Below are positions 24,127-31,747 of a stretch of DNA of 39,396 nucleotides, one piece after another (the first letter of the stretch is position 1; each line of letters starts with the position of its first letter). A model generated the notes under the pieces. It saw only the letters and a program-made list of their open reading frames with translations. It was not told the origin of the DNA and did no database searches. The position numbers were made by a program, and so were the translations under genes. This DNA comes from a virus: IMG/VR virus record IMGVR_UViG_3300044638_000502, positions 1 to 39,396 of that record. The stretch is one strand, 5' to 3'.

Positions 24127-25269
24127 ATGGCTACTAATCTAAAGAAAACATCTGTCGCTGGTCGTGTCCCGAACACCTTCGTATTAAGTACCGATGGTGA
24201 TATTGGGGTAAACACACACGATGGTAAAATGTATATTTCAAATTCAAGTAATGTGTTTGAAGTTGGCGCAAATATTAGTGGTAACAGTTATGTTGGTGGA
24301 AATTTAACTATTGATTCTGGTATATTAAGTTGGAATACGCTAGAAGATTGTTTAGATATTCAGCAAGAAGACGGTTCTACATTACAAACTGGTTTGGAAT
24401 CTTATATCAAAGTTAGAAATTACACTGGCGGAGTATTAACTAATGGTACATTAGTCCAGTTCTCTGGTATAAATGGCAATGGTAATCCCACATGTGTTCC
24501 TTTACTCGCTAACTCTACATTTGATCCTTTGTACACAATCGGTGTTCTAACTAATGATATTCCAAACGGAGAAGTTGGGAGAGCAACTACTCTTGGAAAA
24601 GTAAGAGGGATAAACACAACTGGTGCTGCTGTCGGAGAAAGTTGGAGTGCGGGCGATTTGCTTTGGGCTTCCACTACAGCGGCTGGTGGTCTAACTAAAA
24701 TAAAACCAACTGCGCCGAATCCAGCGATTTCTGTTGCTGCTGTAACTGTAGTCGGAACTACCACAGGCGAATTATTAGTTAGACCAACTATTTCTCCCAG
24801 ACTATATTATGGTTCATTTTCAGACACCACGACACAATCTGCTGTACTTGCTAATACCGCATATCCAATTAAGTTTGATACTACGGATTCTGCTTCTGGC
24901 CATTCCGTAGCAAGTAGATATTCTGGAAGCAACAACGCAATAGTTGCATTAGCATCTGGTTTATACAACTATCAATTTTCGCTTCAGTTTAGTTCGACGA
25001 CCAACCAAACTCGTGACATATGGATTTGGCCAAGAAAAAACAACGTTGATATTCCTAACTCTGCTACCAGAATTAGTATTACTGATTCGACAACATATGT
25101 TGTTGCGGCTTGGAACTTTATTGTTTCTATGCAGGCAAACAATGACTTTCAACTAATGTGGGCTGCGGAAGAAGGTTCAAATACAATATCAATTACAGCG
25201 TTTTCTGCTACTGCGTTTTGTCCTGCTACCCCTAGCGTTATTTTATCTGTAACAGAAGCATCATTATAA
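24127..25269 (+). CDS. Tail fibre/adhesin with C1q-like C-terminal domain
   Basis: This is a 380-residue protein. The N-terminus (NLKKTSVAGRVPNTFVLSTD, GDIGVNTHDGKMYISNSSNV) is the common phage-fibre start pattern with GxxxVNTxDGKxY. The middle contains a beta domain (LDIQQEDGSTLQTGLESYIK, VRNYTGGVLTNGTLVQFSG) seen in many fibre proteins. Residues ~225-380 look like a C1q/TNF-like jelly roll (NTAYPIKFDTTDSASGH, IVALASGLYNYQFSLQFSST, DIWIWPRKNNVDIPNSATR, NFIVSMQANNDFQLMWAAEE), a typical trimeric receptor-binding fold. There is no obvious Shine-Dalgarno; the gene begins 6 bases after a TATAAATA box, consistent with leaderless translation. It is a likely host-recognition protein. Confidence 0.85.
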   Translation: MATNLKKTSVAGRVPNTFVLSTDGDIGVNTHDGKMYISNSSNVFEVGANISGNSYVGGNLTIDSGILSWNTLEDCLDIQQEDGSTLQTGLESYIKVRNYTGGVLTNGTLVQFSGINGNGNPTCVPLLANSTFDPLYTIGVLTNDIPNGEVGRATTLGKVRGINTTGAAVGESWSAGDLLWASTTAAGGLTKIKPTAPNPAISVAAVTVVGTTTGELLVRPTISPRLYYGSFSDTTTQSAVLANTAYPIKFDTTDSASGHSVASRYSGSNNAIVALASGLYNYQFSLQFSSTTNQTRDIWIWPRKNNVDIPNSATRISITDSTTYVVAAWNFIVSMQANNDFQLMWAAEEGSNTISITAFSATAFCPATPSVILSVTEASL

Positions 25270-25272
25270 ATA
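25265..25272 (+). promoter_or_regulatory. T4-type late promoter, exact TATAAATA, before the S74 fibre
   Basis: An exact TATAAATA overlaps the stop codon of the preceding gene. The expected start near 25278 would give a leader of about 53 bases before the S74 fibre ATG at 25331. The second exact consensus within 1.2 kb indicates that each large adhesin has its own late promoter. Confidence 0.75.
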
Positions 25273-25275
25273 GAC

Positions 25276-25322
25276 CTGAGTAAATACTCAGATAATCCGT
25301 CAGTAGATACTGACAAACGGAG
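25276..25322 (+). promoter_or_regulatory. Two hairpins in the leader of the S74 fibre gene
   Basis: CTGAG (25276-25280) pairs with CTCAG (25287-25291). GTCAGTA (25299-25305) pairs with TACTGAC (25308-25314), inside an outer pairing TCCGT (25296-25300) / ACGGA (25317-25321). The outer pairing uses bases of the CGGAG ribosome-binding site, so the second fold could mask it. The inner and outer stems compete for CCGT, giving alternative structures. This is visible as sequence symmetry; the regulatory role is inferred. Confidence 0.5.
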
Positions 25323-25330
25323 ATAGGCAA

Positions 25331-28300
25331 ATGCCAAATAGATTTCAAATAAAACGAACTACTACCTCTGGCTTACTACCAAACGTAAGCAACGTAGCTA
25401 ACACCTCGTACATCGCCGCAGGTGAATTAGCAATCAATCTTACCGACAGGAAACTATTGTCTTCCAATGGCTCAGCGACATTTGAAATTGGCGCGAACCT
25501 TGCAAGTATGGTTGTCGGAACTGGCTTTACTTTAACAAGCGGTAATGCAAACTTTGATAGCGGTGTTCTATTTGTTGATGGTACAAACAACCGAGTTGGC
25601 ATTGGTAACACAACTCCTGGTCACGCTTTATCAGTAACAGGCACAACTAACTTAGGTGGTGTAGTAACAGCTACTGCAAATGTTATACTTGGTACAACTA
25701 CTATATCTGCTAACGGTAGTGTTGGTACTGCTGGCCAAATTCTAACTTCTGGTGAGTCTGGTAATGTTTACTGGTCTACTGGTGGAGGTGGATCTCCTGG
25801 TGGTGCTAATACACAAATACAGTTTAATGATAGTGGTTCGTTTGGTGGTGATGCAGGTCTGACTTATAACAAAACAACTGATGCACTAACAGTTGCTGGT
25901 GCACTTACTGTTAATGGCGCAGTCACTGTTCCAAATACTGCTGCTCTTGGTAACACGACTATAACTGGATTTGTAAACGCAACTTCTTCTGTTAATGCAG
26001 CATCATTTACAATAGATACTACAGTTGTTGCTAACAGCACCGCTGTTTATGCTACCAGATTAAATTCTAAAACAGAAGGCAACTTAAACGTAAACAATGC
26101 AGTTACATCTGGCGCTGTTACTGTTACCGATACTAGAGCAGCTCAAACCACACCAGAAACTTTAGCTTTACCACTTGTTGATTTTGATTTTAAACAAAAT
26201 ACAACAGAAGGATTATCTGATGGTGGAACTTATTTTGGTGAGATGACATTTAGACCATATGGAACTACTACCGACTGGTCAGGCGGTCCATCTCATCAGT
26301 TGGGTTTTACTTCTAATAATAATGTTTATCATAGAAGCGGAACCAACACAACATGGGGAACTTGGGCTAGACTGTATAAAGAAGGAACTGTTCTTGCTGC
26401 TGGCAACACGACTATAACTGGTTTCGCTAACGTAACAACAACAGCAACAGTCGGAACTGGCTTTACTTTAACCAGTGGTAATGCAAACTTTGACAGTGGT
26501 GTATTGTTTGTTGATGGAACAAACAACCGTGTTGGTGTGGGCAACACAACTCCTGGCCACGCTTTATCAGTAACAGGTACAACTAATTTAGGTGGTGCGG
26601 TTACAGGTATTACAACTCTAGCTGCTGGCAACACGACTATAACTGGATTTGCTAACGTAACAACAACAGCAACAGTCGGAACTGGCTTTACTTTAACCAG
26701 TGGTAATGCAAACTTTGACAGCGGTGTTTTGTTTGTTGATGGAACAAACAACCGTGTTGGTATTGGTACTGCTTCGCCAGTAGTTAGATTAGATGTTTCA
26801 GGTGGCGAAGTTCGAATAGCAAATGATATAGGCTCAACATTTGGCGGTCAATTTAAATTAGTCAATAGTGCTTCTGGCGCAACAAACACTGATAAAAGTT
26901 TCCGCGTTGGTCCAACCGGAACTTTGGAAATAATCAACAGCGCGTATAACGCTGTGCCTTTTACATTTACAGATTCGGGAGTATTCCAAGCATCAAGCGA
27001 TATTCGTGCTCCAATCTTCTACGATAGCGCAAATACATCTTTTTACCTAGATCCAGGATCTACATCTAACTTAAATGGACTTACAGTTGCGTCTACGATA
27101 ACTGGCTCGATTACTGGAAACGCAGGAACTGCGACCACTTTACAAACTGCTAGAACCATTAACGGTGTATCGTTTAACGGTTCTGCTAATATTACAATTA
27201 CTGCAAATACTACTAATACCTTAACAAGAGGTACATATCTAACTGGTGATAATTTCAATGGATCAGCGGCTACTACTTGGGCTGTTGATGCCACAACTAC
27301 TGCGACTGCAAGCAAAATTGTTGCTCGTAACAGCAGTGGCGATGACTTTAGACGCTATGGATTTGCCGAATACTTTAACATGAGCCACGCAGCAAGCGGT
27401 GCAACAACTGACACTGTCTTTTATTCGTCTGGTGATGACTATATCAGAAAAAATAATGCTACTGGCTTTAGAGCATCATTAAACGTACCAACACGTACAG
27501 GTGGTGATGCTTCTGGCACTTGGGGAATCAGCGTAACTGGTAATGCAGGCACGGTCACTAATGGTGTCTATACCACAGGCGACCAAACCATCGGTGGGAC
27601 TAAGACATTTAGTACCGAGTTAAGAGTTCCTTCTTTCGCAGGAACTAACAGCTTTATTAGTGGCACAGGCGACAGCGCATCTCTATCTACATACAACTTT
27701 GCGTTGAGTGGATGGAATGGAATGGCGTTTTATAACCCTACTGTTGGAGGGGCTTTTCCAAATGCAACGTCTGGATTTATAGATTTTCGTAATGGCATTT
27801 TGTCTATGCGCGGCGATTTACGCGCTCCCATATTCTACGACAGTGATAATACTGGTTACTATATTGATGGTAATTCTACATCCATTTTATACAATTTAAG
27901 ATGTACTTCTGGATTTGATTTAACTACTAACGATGTTTATGCTAGTATGCGCGTTGTAAGAAATGCTCTTACTTCAGGAGGTACCGCAGATGGTATGTAT
28001 ATTGGCTATCAAAATGGTAACAGTGGTCTCACAAGAATATATGGCGGTGGCGCTACTGGCGGCGAACTAGTTAAACATTCTGACCACACTTCAGAAGTAA
28101 ACTCGTTTCGCGCTCCGATATTCTACGATAGCGACAATACTGCATACTTCTTAAATGCTGCTAGTTCCTCTACTATAAATGAAATAAGCATGGTTGGTCT
28201 TTTGACTGGTAAAACATCTGCTGCAACTGATGTAAACACAGCAAATGATACTGGTTCGTTCTCTGCAAGAGGTAATACTTCTACTGTTGCTTCTATGTCG

Positions 28301-28732
28301 TTCCATCGTACTAGCGCATACGCTATAAACATGGGGCTTGGCACAGACAATGTGTTCCGTATCGGTGGATGGTCGGCTTCAAACAACGCCTTCCAGATGG
28401 ACGGCTCTGGCAACCTGACAATGCTGAACAATGTCACGGCATATTCTGACGCCAGACTGAAAACAGACATTGTTAAGATTGAAAACGCTTTAGATAAGGT
28501 ACAGCAACTTAACGGATACACATACACCAGAACTGATACAGGTTCTAGACAAGCTGGTGTTATTGCGCAAGAAGTTATGAAAGTTCTTCCCGAAGTTGTC
28601 ATGGGAAGCGAAGAAACAAACTACAGTGTTGCGTATGGTAATATGGTAGGATTGTTAATTGAAGCAATTAAAGAACAACAAGCTCAGATCGATAAATTAA
28701 CAAATCTAGTCGATAAATTACTAACTAAATAA
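25331..28732 (+). CDS. Long tail fibre with C-terminal S74 intramolecular chaperone
   Basis: This is a 1133-residue protein. The N-terminus (FQIKRTTTSGLLPNVSNVAN, ELAINLTDRKLLSSNG) is related to the fibre at 22169. The shaft has three NFDSGVLFVDGTNNRVGIGN units (two in a recent 225-bp tandem duplication), a FKQNTTEGLSDGGTYFGEMT region and three APIFYDSDNTGYYID-type units near residues 560, 832 and 928. The end is a Peptidase_S74 chaperone: SDARLKTDI at residues ~1038-1046, with Ser the expected self-cleavage residue. Then come GVIAQEVMKVLPEV and a terminal coiled coil. The S74 family helps the fibre trimerise and then cuts itself off. GGAGAT ribosome-binding site. Strong candidate for the main host-range fibre. 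Confidence 0.93.
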   Translation: MPNRFQIKRTTTSGLLPNVSNVANTSYIAAGELAINLTDRKLLSSNGSATFEIGANLASMVVGTGFTLTSGNANFDSGVLFVDGTNNRVGIGNTTPGHALSVTGTTNLGGVVTATANVILGTTTISANGSVGTAGQILTSGESGNVYWSTGGGGSPGGANTQIQFNDSGSFGGDAGLTYNKTTDALTVAGALTVNGAVTVPNTAALGNTTITGFVNATSSVNAASFTIDTTVVANSTAVYATRLNSKTEGNLNVNNAVTSGAVTVTDTRAAQTTPETLALPLVDFDFKQNTTEGLSDGGTYFGEMTFRPYGTTTDWSGGPSHQLGFTSNNNVYHRSGTNTTWGTWARLYKEGTVLAAGNTTITGFANVTTTATVGTGFTLTSGNANFDSGVLFVDGTNNRVGVGNTTPGHALSVTGTTNLGGAVTGITTLAAGNTTITGFANVTTTATVGTGFTLTSGNANFDSGVLFVDGTNNRVGIGTASPVVRLDVSGGEVRIANDIGSTFGGQFKLVNSASGATNTDKSFRVGPTGTLEIINSAYNAVPFTFTDSGVFQASSDIRAPIFYDSANTSFYLDPGSTSNLNGLTVASTITGSITGNAGTATTLQTARTINGVSFNGSANITITANTTNTLTRGTYLTGDNFNGSAATTWAVDATTTATASKIVARNSSGDDFRRYGFAEYFNMSHAASGATTDTVFYSSGDDYIRKNNATGFRASLNVPTRTGGDASGTWGISVTGNAGTVTNGVYTTGDQTIGGTKTFSTELRVPSFAGTNSFISGTGDSASLSTYNFALSGWNGMAFYNPTVGGAFPNATSGFIDFRNGILSMRGDLRAPIFYDSDNTGYYIDGNSTSILYNLRCTSGFDLTTNDVYASMRVVRNALTSGGTADGMYIGYQNGNSGLTRIYGGGATGGELVKHSDHTSEVNSFRAPIFYDSDNTAYFLNAASSSTINEISMVGLLTGKTSAATDVNTANDTGSFSARGNTSTVASMSFHRTSAYAINMGLGTDNVFRIGGWSASNNAFQMDGSGNLTMLNNVTAYSDARLKTDIVKIENALDKVQQLNGYTYTRTDTGSRQAGVIAQEVMKVLPEVVMGSEETNYSVAYGNMVGLLIEAIKEQQAQIDKLTNLVDKLLTK
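26396..26762 (+). repeat. 225-bp in-frame direct repeat in the S74 fibre shaft
   Basis: GCTGCTGGCAACACGACTAT begins at 26396 and again at 26621. About 140 bases after each are nearly identical (ending AACCGTGTTGG). The offset is 225 bases, or 75 residues, so the frame is kept. A more diverged copy of the second half lies at 25514-25660. The near identity implies recent duplication. Confidence 0.92.
27003..28163 (+). repeat. Three FYDSxNTxxYL units in the S74 fibre
   Basis: Units APIFYDSANTSFYLDP (from ~27009), APIFYDSDNTGYYIDG (from ~27826) and APIFYDSDNTAYFLNA (from ~28114) recur with RGD-LRAP or S-FRAP type lead-ins. This motif is common in fibres ending in S74 chaperones and probably marks structurally equivalent positions along the trimeric shaft. 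Confidence 0.85.
28724..28731 (+). promoter_or_regulatory. Candidate phage late promoter (ACTAAATA)
   Basis: ACTAAATA overlaps the stop of the S74 fibre gene. A start near 28737 would leave a ~20-base leader carrying the TAGGAG ribosome-binding site of the gene at 28758. It is the same 8-mer as at 105 and 36289. Motif-based, moderate support. Confidence 0.4.
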
Positions 28733-28757
28733 TTAGTAAACAAATTAGGAGATACAA

Positions 28758-29147
28758 ATGTCACTTACATATACATGGAAAATTACAGGCTTAAAGAAGC
28801 GCAATGATCCTTCAGTTGAACTGGATGATATCATTGTTCAAACTTACTGGGAATGCAAAGGCACAGACGCAAATGGCAACTCAGGAGCATTTAACGGAGC
28901 AACTCCATTTGAACCTGATCAAGTCGATCCAGAAAACTTTACTAGTTATGAAACCCTAACCGAAGCGCAAGTTATCGGTTGGATCCAAGATGTTGTCAAT
29001 AACAATCCTGGATATAAAGCACATATCGACGAACAGATTCAAAAGCAAATTAACGCGGTAATTGTTCCAATCGTTGATATTTCTGTAGAAAACATGCCTT
29101 GGGCAGAACTAGTAACAACAGAAGAGCCAGCTAACCCTAGCGTTTAA
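28758..29147 (+). CDS. Unknown 129-residue protein after the S74 fibre
   Basis: The protein begins SLTYTWKITGLKKRNDPSVE, has IIVQTYWECKGTDANGNSGA and a helical part (EAQVIGWIQDVVNNNPGYKA, HIDEQIQKQINAVIVPI), and ends Pro/Glu-rich. I have seen similar short proteins next to phage fibres, where they are usually unannotated. Position immediately after the S74 fibre suggests a fibre-assembly or tail-associated role, but no specific family can be claimed. It has a strong ribosome-binding site (TAGGAGAT) 7 bases upstream. Confidence 0.7.
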   Translation: MSLTYTWKITGLKKRNDPSVELDDIIVQTYWECKGTDANGNSGAFNGATPFEPDQVDPENFTSYETLTEAQVIGWIQDVVNNNPGYKAHIDEQIQKQINAVIVPIVDISVENMPWAELVTTEEPANPSV

Positions 29148-29150
29148 TAT

Positions 29151-29158
29151 TATTAATA
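29151..29158 (+). promoter_or_regulatory. Weak late-promoter-like site (TATTAATA)
   Basis: TATTAATA differs from the T4 late box at one position and lies in the 30-base gap before the gene at 29178, with an AAGGA ribosome-binding site downstream. The gap is AT-rich, so chance is a real possibility. Confidence 0.25.
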
Positions 29159-29177
29159 CATAGTTAAGGAAAACATT

Positions 29178-29369
29178 ATGACTAACCCCGAACTCGACTC
29201 CAAATTGGTTGAAAATCAACAGCAACAACAAATTCCAAACGTGACCATTGAAGTGAATGTAAATGAACTCAATGTTATTATGGGCGGTTTACAAGAACTC
29301 CCACATCGCGTTGTAGATCCTATTCTTCGTAAGATAATGGAACAAGCGCAAGCTCAATTACAGAGATAA
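29178..29369 (+). CDS. Small 63-residue protein, unknown
   Basis: The protein starts MTNPELDSKLVENQQQQQIP, has a beta-like NVTIEVNVNELNVIMGGLQE segment and ends in a helix (VVDPILRKIMEQAQAQLQR). The pattern of a Gln-rich linker, a hydrophobic strand and a short helix is seen in small phage proteins of unknown role. AAGGA ribosome-binding site 10 bases upstream. It is followed after two bases by the gene at 29372, so the two are likely co-translated. Confidence 0.7.
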   Translation: MTNPELDSKLVENQQQQQIPNVTIEVNVNELNVIMGGLQELPHRVVDPILRKIMEQAQAQLQR

Positions 29370-29371
29370 TA

Positions 29372-29758
29372 ATGCCATTACAGTTATCAGGCACAATCAC
29401 TCTTGCTCAAATTCAAACTGAATTCGGAGGATCTAATCCGATCAGCTTGAGTGAGTATTACCGTGGTGGTGGATTGGTGCCAAATACGGCAGCTAACGCT
29501 AACATTCCTACGTCAGGAATTATTAGACTTTCAAATTTTTATGGAGGGTCTAATACAGTATCAGTCACTACTGTTTACCAAACTTCGCGCGGTACAAATA
29601 CGTCTAGATCTACTACGACTGCTTATAGCACATTTTATCTTACAACATTCTTGGATGGTAAGCAATCAATTTCTGAAGAAACAAGTAGAGGCACATCTAG
29701 ATCTACAACAACTGCTTATGATACAACAACCAGCTTCGATACCTCTAGAAGCACGTAA
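29372..29758 (+). CDS. Short tail-adhesin-like protein with Thr/Ser repeat tail
   Basis: This is a 128-residue protein. The N-terminal ~70 residues (MPLQLSGTITLAQIQTEFGG, SNPISLSEYYRGGGLVPNTA, SGIIRLSNFYGG) form a domain widespread in phage tail and fibre proteins. From residue ~72 the sequence switches to the Thr/Ser repeat type of the gp7 extension (TSRGTNTSRSTTTAYSTFYL), with an FLDGKQSISEETSRGTSRST island like those of the protein at 20002. It ends YDTTTSFDTSRST. It may be a minimal form of the repeat-protein family or a shortened version of a longer one; no frameshift is visible. Confidence 0.75.
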   Translation: MPLQLSGTITLAQIQTEFGGSNPISLSEYYRGGGLVPNTAANANIPTSGIIRLSNFYGGSNTVSVTTVYQTSRGTNTSRSTTTAYSTFYLTTFLDGKQSISEETSRGTSRSTTTAYDTTTSFDTSRST

Positions 29759-29764
29759 TAAATA
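29757..29764 (+). promoter_or_regulatory. Candidate late promoter (AATAAATA)
   Basis: AATAAATA has one mismatch to TATAAATA and overlaps the stop of the preceding gene. A start near 29770 gives a ~15-base leader with an AAAGGAG ribosome-binding site for the gene at 29785. Good context, moderate confidence. Confidence 0.5.
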
Positions 29765-29784
29765 TAACATGAAAGGAGATTATT

Positions 29785-29940
29785 ATGAATATACAAACTG
29801 ATGAAAATGGCGCTCCAGTGAACGTCGAGATGGTAAACCGCAAACTTGAATCTTTCGTAGAAGTGGTTTTACAAAAAATGATTGATGTTGAAAAAGAAAT
29901 TAAATCATTGAAAAAACGAGTGAAAGATTTAGAAAAATAA
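29785..29940 (+). CDS. Small coiled-coil protein
   Basis: This 51-residue gene (MNIQTDENGAPVNVEMVNRK) has a Lys/Glu-rich C-terminal coiled coil (MIDVEKEIKSLKKRVKDLEK). A very strong ribosome-binding site (AAAGGAG) precedes the ATG, and a late-promoter-like site lies 21 bases upstream, so high expression is likely. It resembles the small genes at 18054 and 23903 in design (short head plus coiled coil). Function unknown; a structural adaptor or fibritin-like helper would fit its place just upstream of the neck genes, but it is far shorter than T4 fibritin. Confidence 0.8.
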   Translation: MNIQTDENGAPVNVEMVNRKLESFVEVVLQKMIDVEKEIKSLKKRVKDLEK

Positions 29941-29955
29941 TCAAGGAATTTTGTG

Positions 29956-30861
29956 ATGGAAGAAACAAAACCAAAACCCAAAAAGAAATCGTTTATGTAC
30001 ATGTCGTCGAACGAATGGCTCGGCGACTCAGTTACACATTTTATGAAAACTGGAAATGCGCTTCGTTCTGACGAAAATGACGACCTAGCAAACATCTCTA
30101 ATCTAATTCCTAAGAGCGTAAATGGTGTAAAGGTTGAATACGACATTTCATACGAATCACCAAAAGATCGTATTCATGGCTACAAGTACACAGATTTGCT
30201 GACTAAAGTCGTAATGCTTTCACCATGTAATTCAACAATAGCAGTTCAGAATTTGATTGAACAGATTAAGAAAGGACCAACCGAAGAAGGCTTGGCTGTT
30301 CTTAATAAAATAAAAGCCAATCTAACTGACAAATATCTGCTCGACGAAGAAAGCGACTTACCTGTAAAAGAACTTGTAATTCTTCCAGGAACCAATCTAC
30401 TAACCAAAGAGGGTGGTTGGTGTGATATGGAAAAGATTGACCAGCTTGTTAAAGATGGCGCGTATGTTAAGCTACATCCAATCACTGCTAAGGTTTGGCA
30501 GACTATGCTTGCTAAACGCTGGGGTGATAAGTGCGTTAATAACGATGTGGCTTTGTATCCGCTTTTAAAGAAATGCGACAAAGCATATTTCTGTATGAGT
30601 TCTGAAACTGGATTATCAGCTACTATTTTAGGAAAGAAACTTGGACTCATCGATCTAAAAGAACGCAAAGGTCGCGGAACTTTTGAGAATGTGTACAATG
30701 CGCTAGATCGTTGTGGTGTTAAGGATACTCTATACAATAAACTGGCTGCTCTGTTCTCTCATCCAGAATCAGGTTTTGTTTGCGTATATCACGACAATTA
30801 TCAGGAGCGTGTTGATACGTATTTTACTCACATGAAAGAAAAGTATAAACACAAAGAATGA
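29956..30861 (+). CDS. Putative GT-B-type glycosyltransferase / glycerophosphotransferase-like protein
   Basis: The protein has 301 residues from the ATG at 29956; a GTG one codon earlier is less well placed relative to AAGGA at 29943-29947. The C-terminal half has the layout of CDP-glycerol/polysialyl-type GT-B enzymes: a strand-turn VILPG, then KLHP near residue 175, VALYPLLKKCDKAYFCMSSE and TGLSATILGKKLGLIDL, with the typical xHP, Dxxx and S-x-x-G-L-x-A-x-x-x-G-K-x pattern. The N-terminus is basic and Pro/Lys-rich (KPKPKKKSF). It overlaps the next gene by four bases (ATGA). Lying between fibre genes and gp13, it might modify virion proteins or host glycans. Assignment rests on motifs only. 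Confidence 0.5.
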   Translation: MEETKPKPKKKSFMYMSSNEWLGDSVTHFMKTGNALRSDENDDLANISNLIPKSVNGVKVEYDISYESPKDRIHGYKYTDLLTKVVMLSPCNSTIAVQNLIEQIKKGPTEEGLAVLNKIKANLTDKYLLDEESDLPVKELVILPGTNLLTKEGGWCDMEKIDQLVKDGAYVKLHPITAKVWQTMLAKRWGDKCVNNDVALYPLLKKCDKAYFCMSSETGLSATILGKKLGLIDLKERKGRGTFENVYNALDRCGVKDTLYNKLAALFSHPESGFVCVYHDNYQERVDTYFTHMKEKYKHKE

Positions 30862-31733
30862 AAACTTTAGTTATTATAGCAACTCACCACGGGTCGTTTC
30901 TTACAATTAAATCGGCATTGAAAAACTCTTCGCATGATAAACTCATCGTTATCGTGCCAAAATCACAAGTTGACAAGTACCATAAAATGTACGAAGACAA
31001 TGTTCATAAGAATGCAGAATTTGAAGTATTCAAAAATTATGATAGAACAATTACTCAGTTCTGTGGAACTGAGGTGTTTGTCGTAGACGATTGGGATCCA
31101 GCAAACTCCGTAAGTTCTACCGTTGAGACACTTATGGCGTTAGAAAGTAAAGGACTACACGTGGTCGTTGGCGCTGGTTTGTTAATTCTAAAAGATCCTT
31201 TTAGCAAATCATTAACAGAATTGATGGATTCTAATCGATTGGCTATTAGCAAACCGCGTGTGTATGGCGATAACAAACGACTTAACATGTACCATATGAT
31301 CGGGTTGTCTAAAGAAGATTTAAGTTATGATGCAAACGTGTTTGCTCTAAACATGGATCTGTTTGAAGAAATTACCGTTTCCGACGGCAGGTTAATTCAA
31401 GAAGCCATTTCTAACAAAAAGTTTGTAAAATTGCCAAGAGAATACAATATGAAACACGACGCGTTGATTGGGACAGCGATCTCTGCGCGCGAAACAGTAA
31501 TGCATGGCACTAGGGCTAGTAAGTCTTCTATTGTAAACTTTTGGATGCCAGTTATTAAGAAATATGAAGATTTGTACCCAGAGGAAACTTTTGGGTATCT
31601 ATTTGACGTTTATCTAGACTATGCAGAACAAGTCGAGGACTATCTACCAGCTTCGACTTATAATAGAATAAAACAAAATGGCGAAGCTACTAAATACTGG
31701 ATAAAGGATATTCGAGATAATATCCTCGGATAA
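30858..31733 (+). CDS. Unknown protein, possible nucleotide-sugar-dependent transferase partner
   Basis: This 291-residue protein starts with a Rossmann-like strand-loop (MKTLVIIATHHGSFLTIKSA) and a second strand KLIVIVPKSQ, then EVFVVDDWDPANSVSSTVET, GLHVVVGAGLLILKDPF and a helical C-terminus (PEETFGYLFDVYLDYAEQVE). The alternating strands and the VDDWD / ILKDP acid motifs are compatible with a GT-A-like transferase, but no diagnostic set is present. It is translationally coupled (ATGA overlap) to the GT-B-like gene upstream, implying a joint function. The coding call is firm, the enzymatic guess weak. Confidence 0.6.
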   Translation: MKTLVIIATHHGSFLTIKSALKNSSHDKLIVIVPKSQVDKYHKMYEDNVHKNAEFEVFKNYDRTITQFCGTEVFVVDDWDPANSVSSTVETLMALESKGLHVVVGAGLLILKDPFSKSLTELMDSNRLAISKPRVYGDNKRLNMYHMIGLSKEDLSYDANVFALNMDLFEEITVSDGRLIQEAISNKKFVKLPREYNMKHDALIGTAISARETVMHGTRASKSSIVNFWMPVIKKYEDLYPEETFGYLFDVYLDYAEQVEDYLPASTYNRIKQNGEATKYWIKDIRDNILG

Positions 31734-31747
31734 CACGGAGAACCACA

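Noticed and set aside
29451-29801. 116-codon frame overlapping the short Thr-repeat protein
   Set aside because: It is out of frame with the protein carrying the recognisable tail domain and runs through the next gene's ribosome-binding site; a shadow.
29953-29955. GTG as the start of the GT-B-like gene
   Set aside because: The ATG at 29956 has better spacing (8 bases) from AAGGA.
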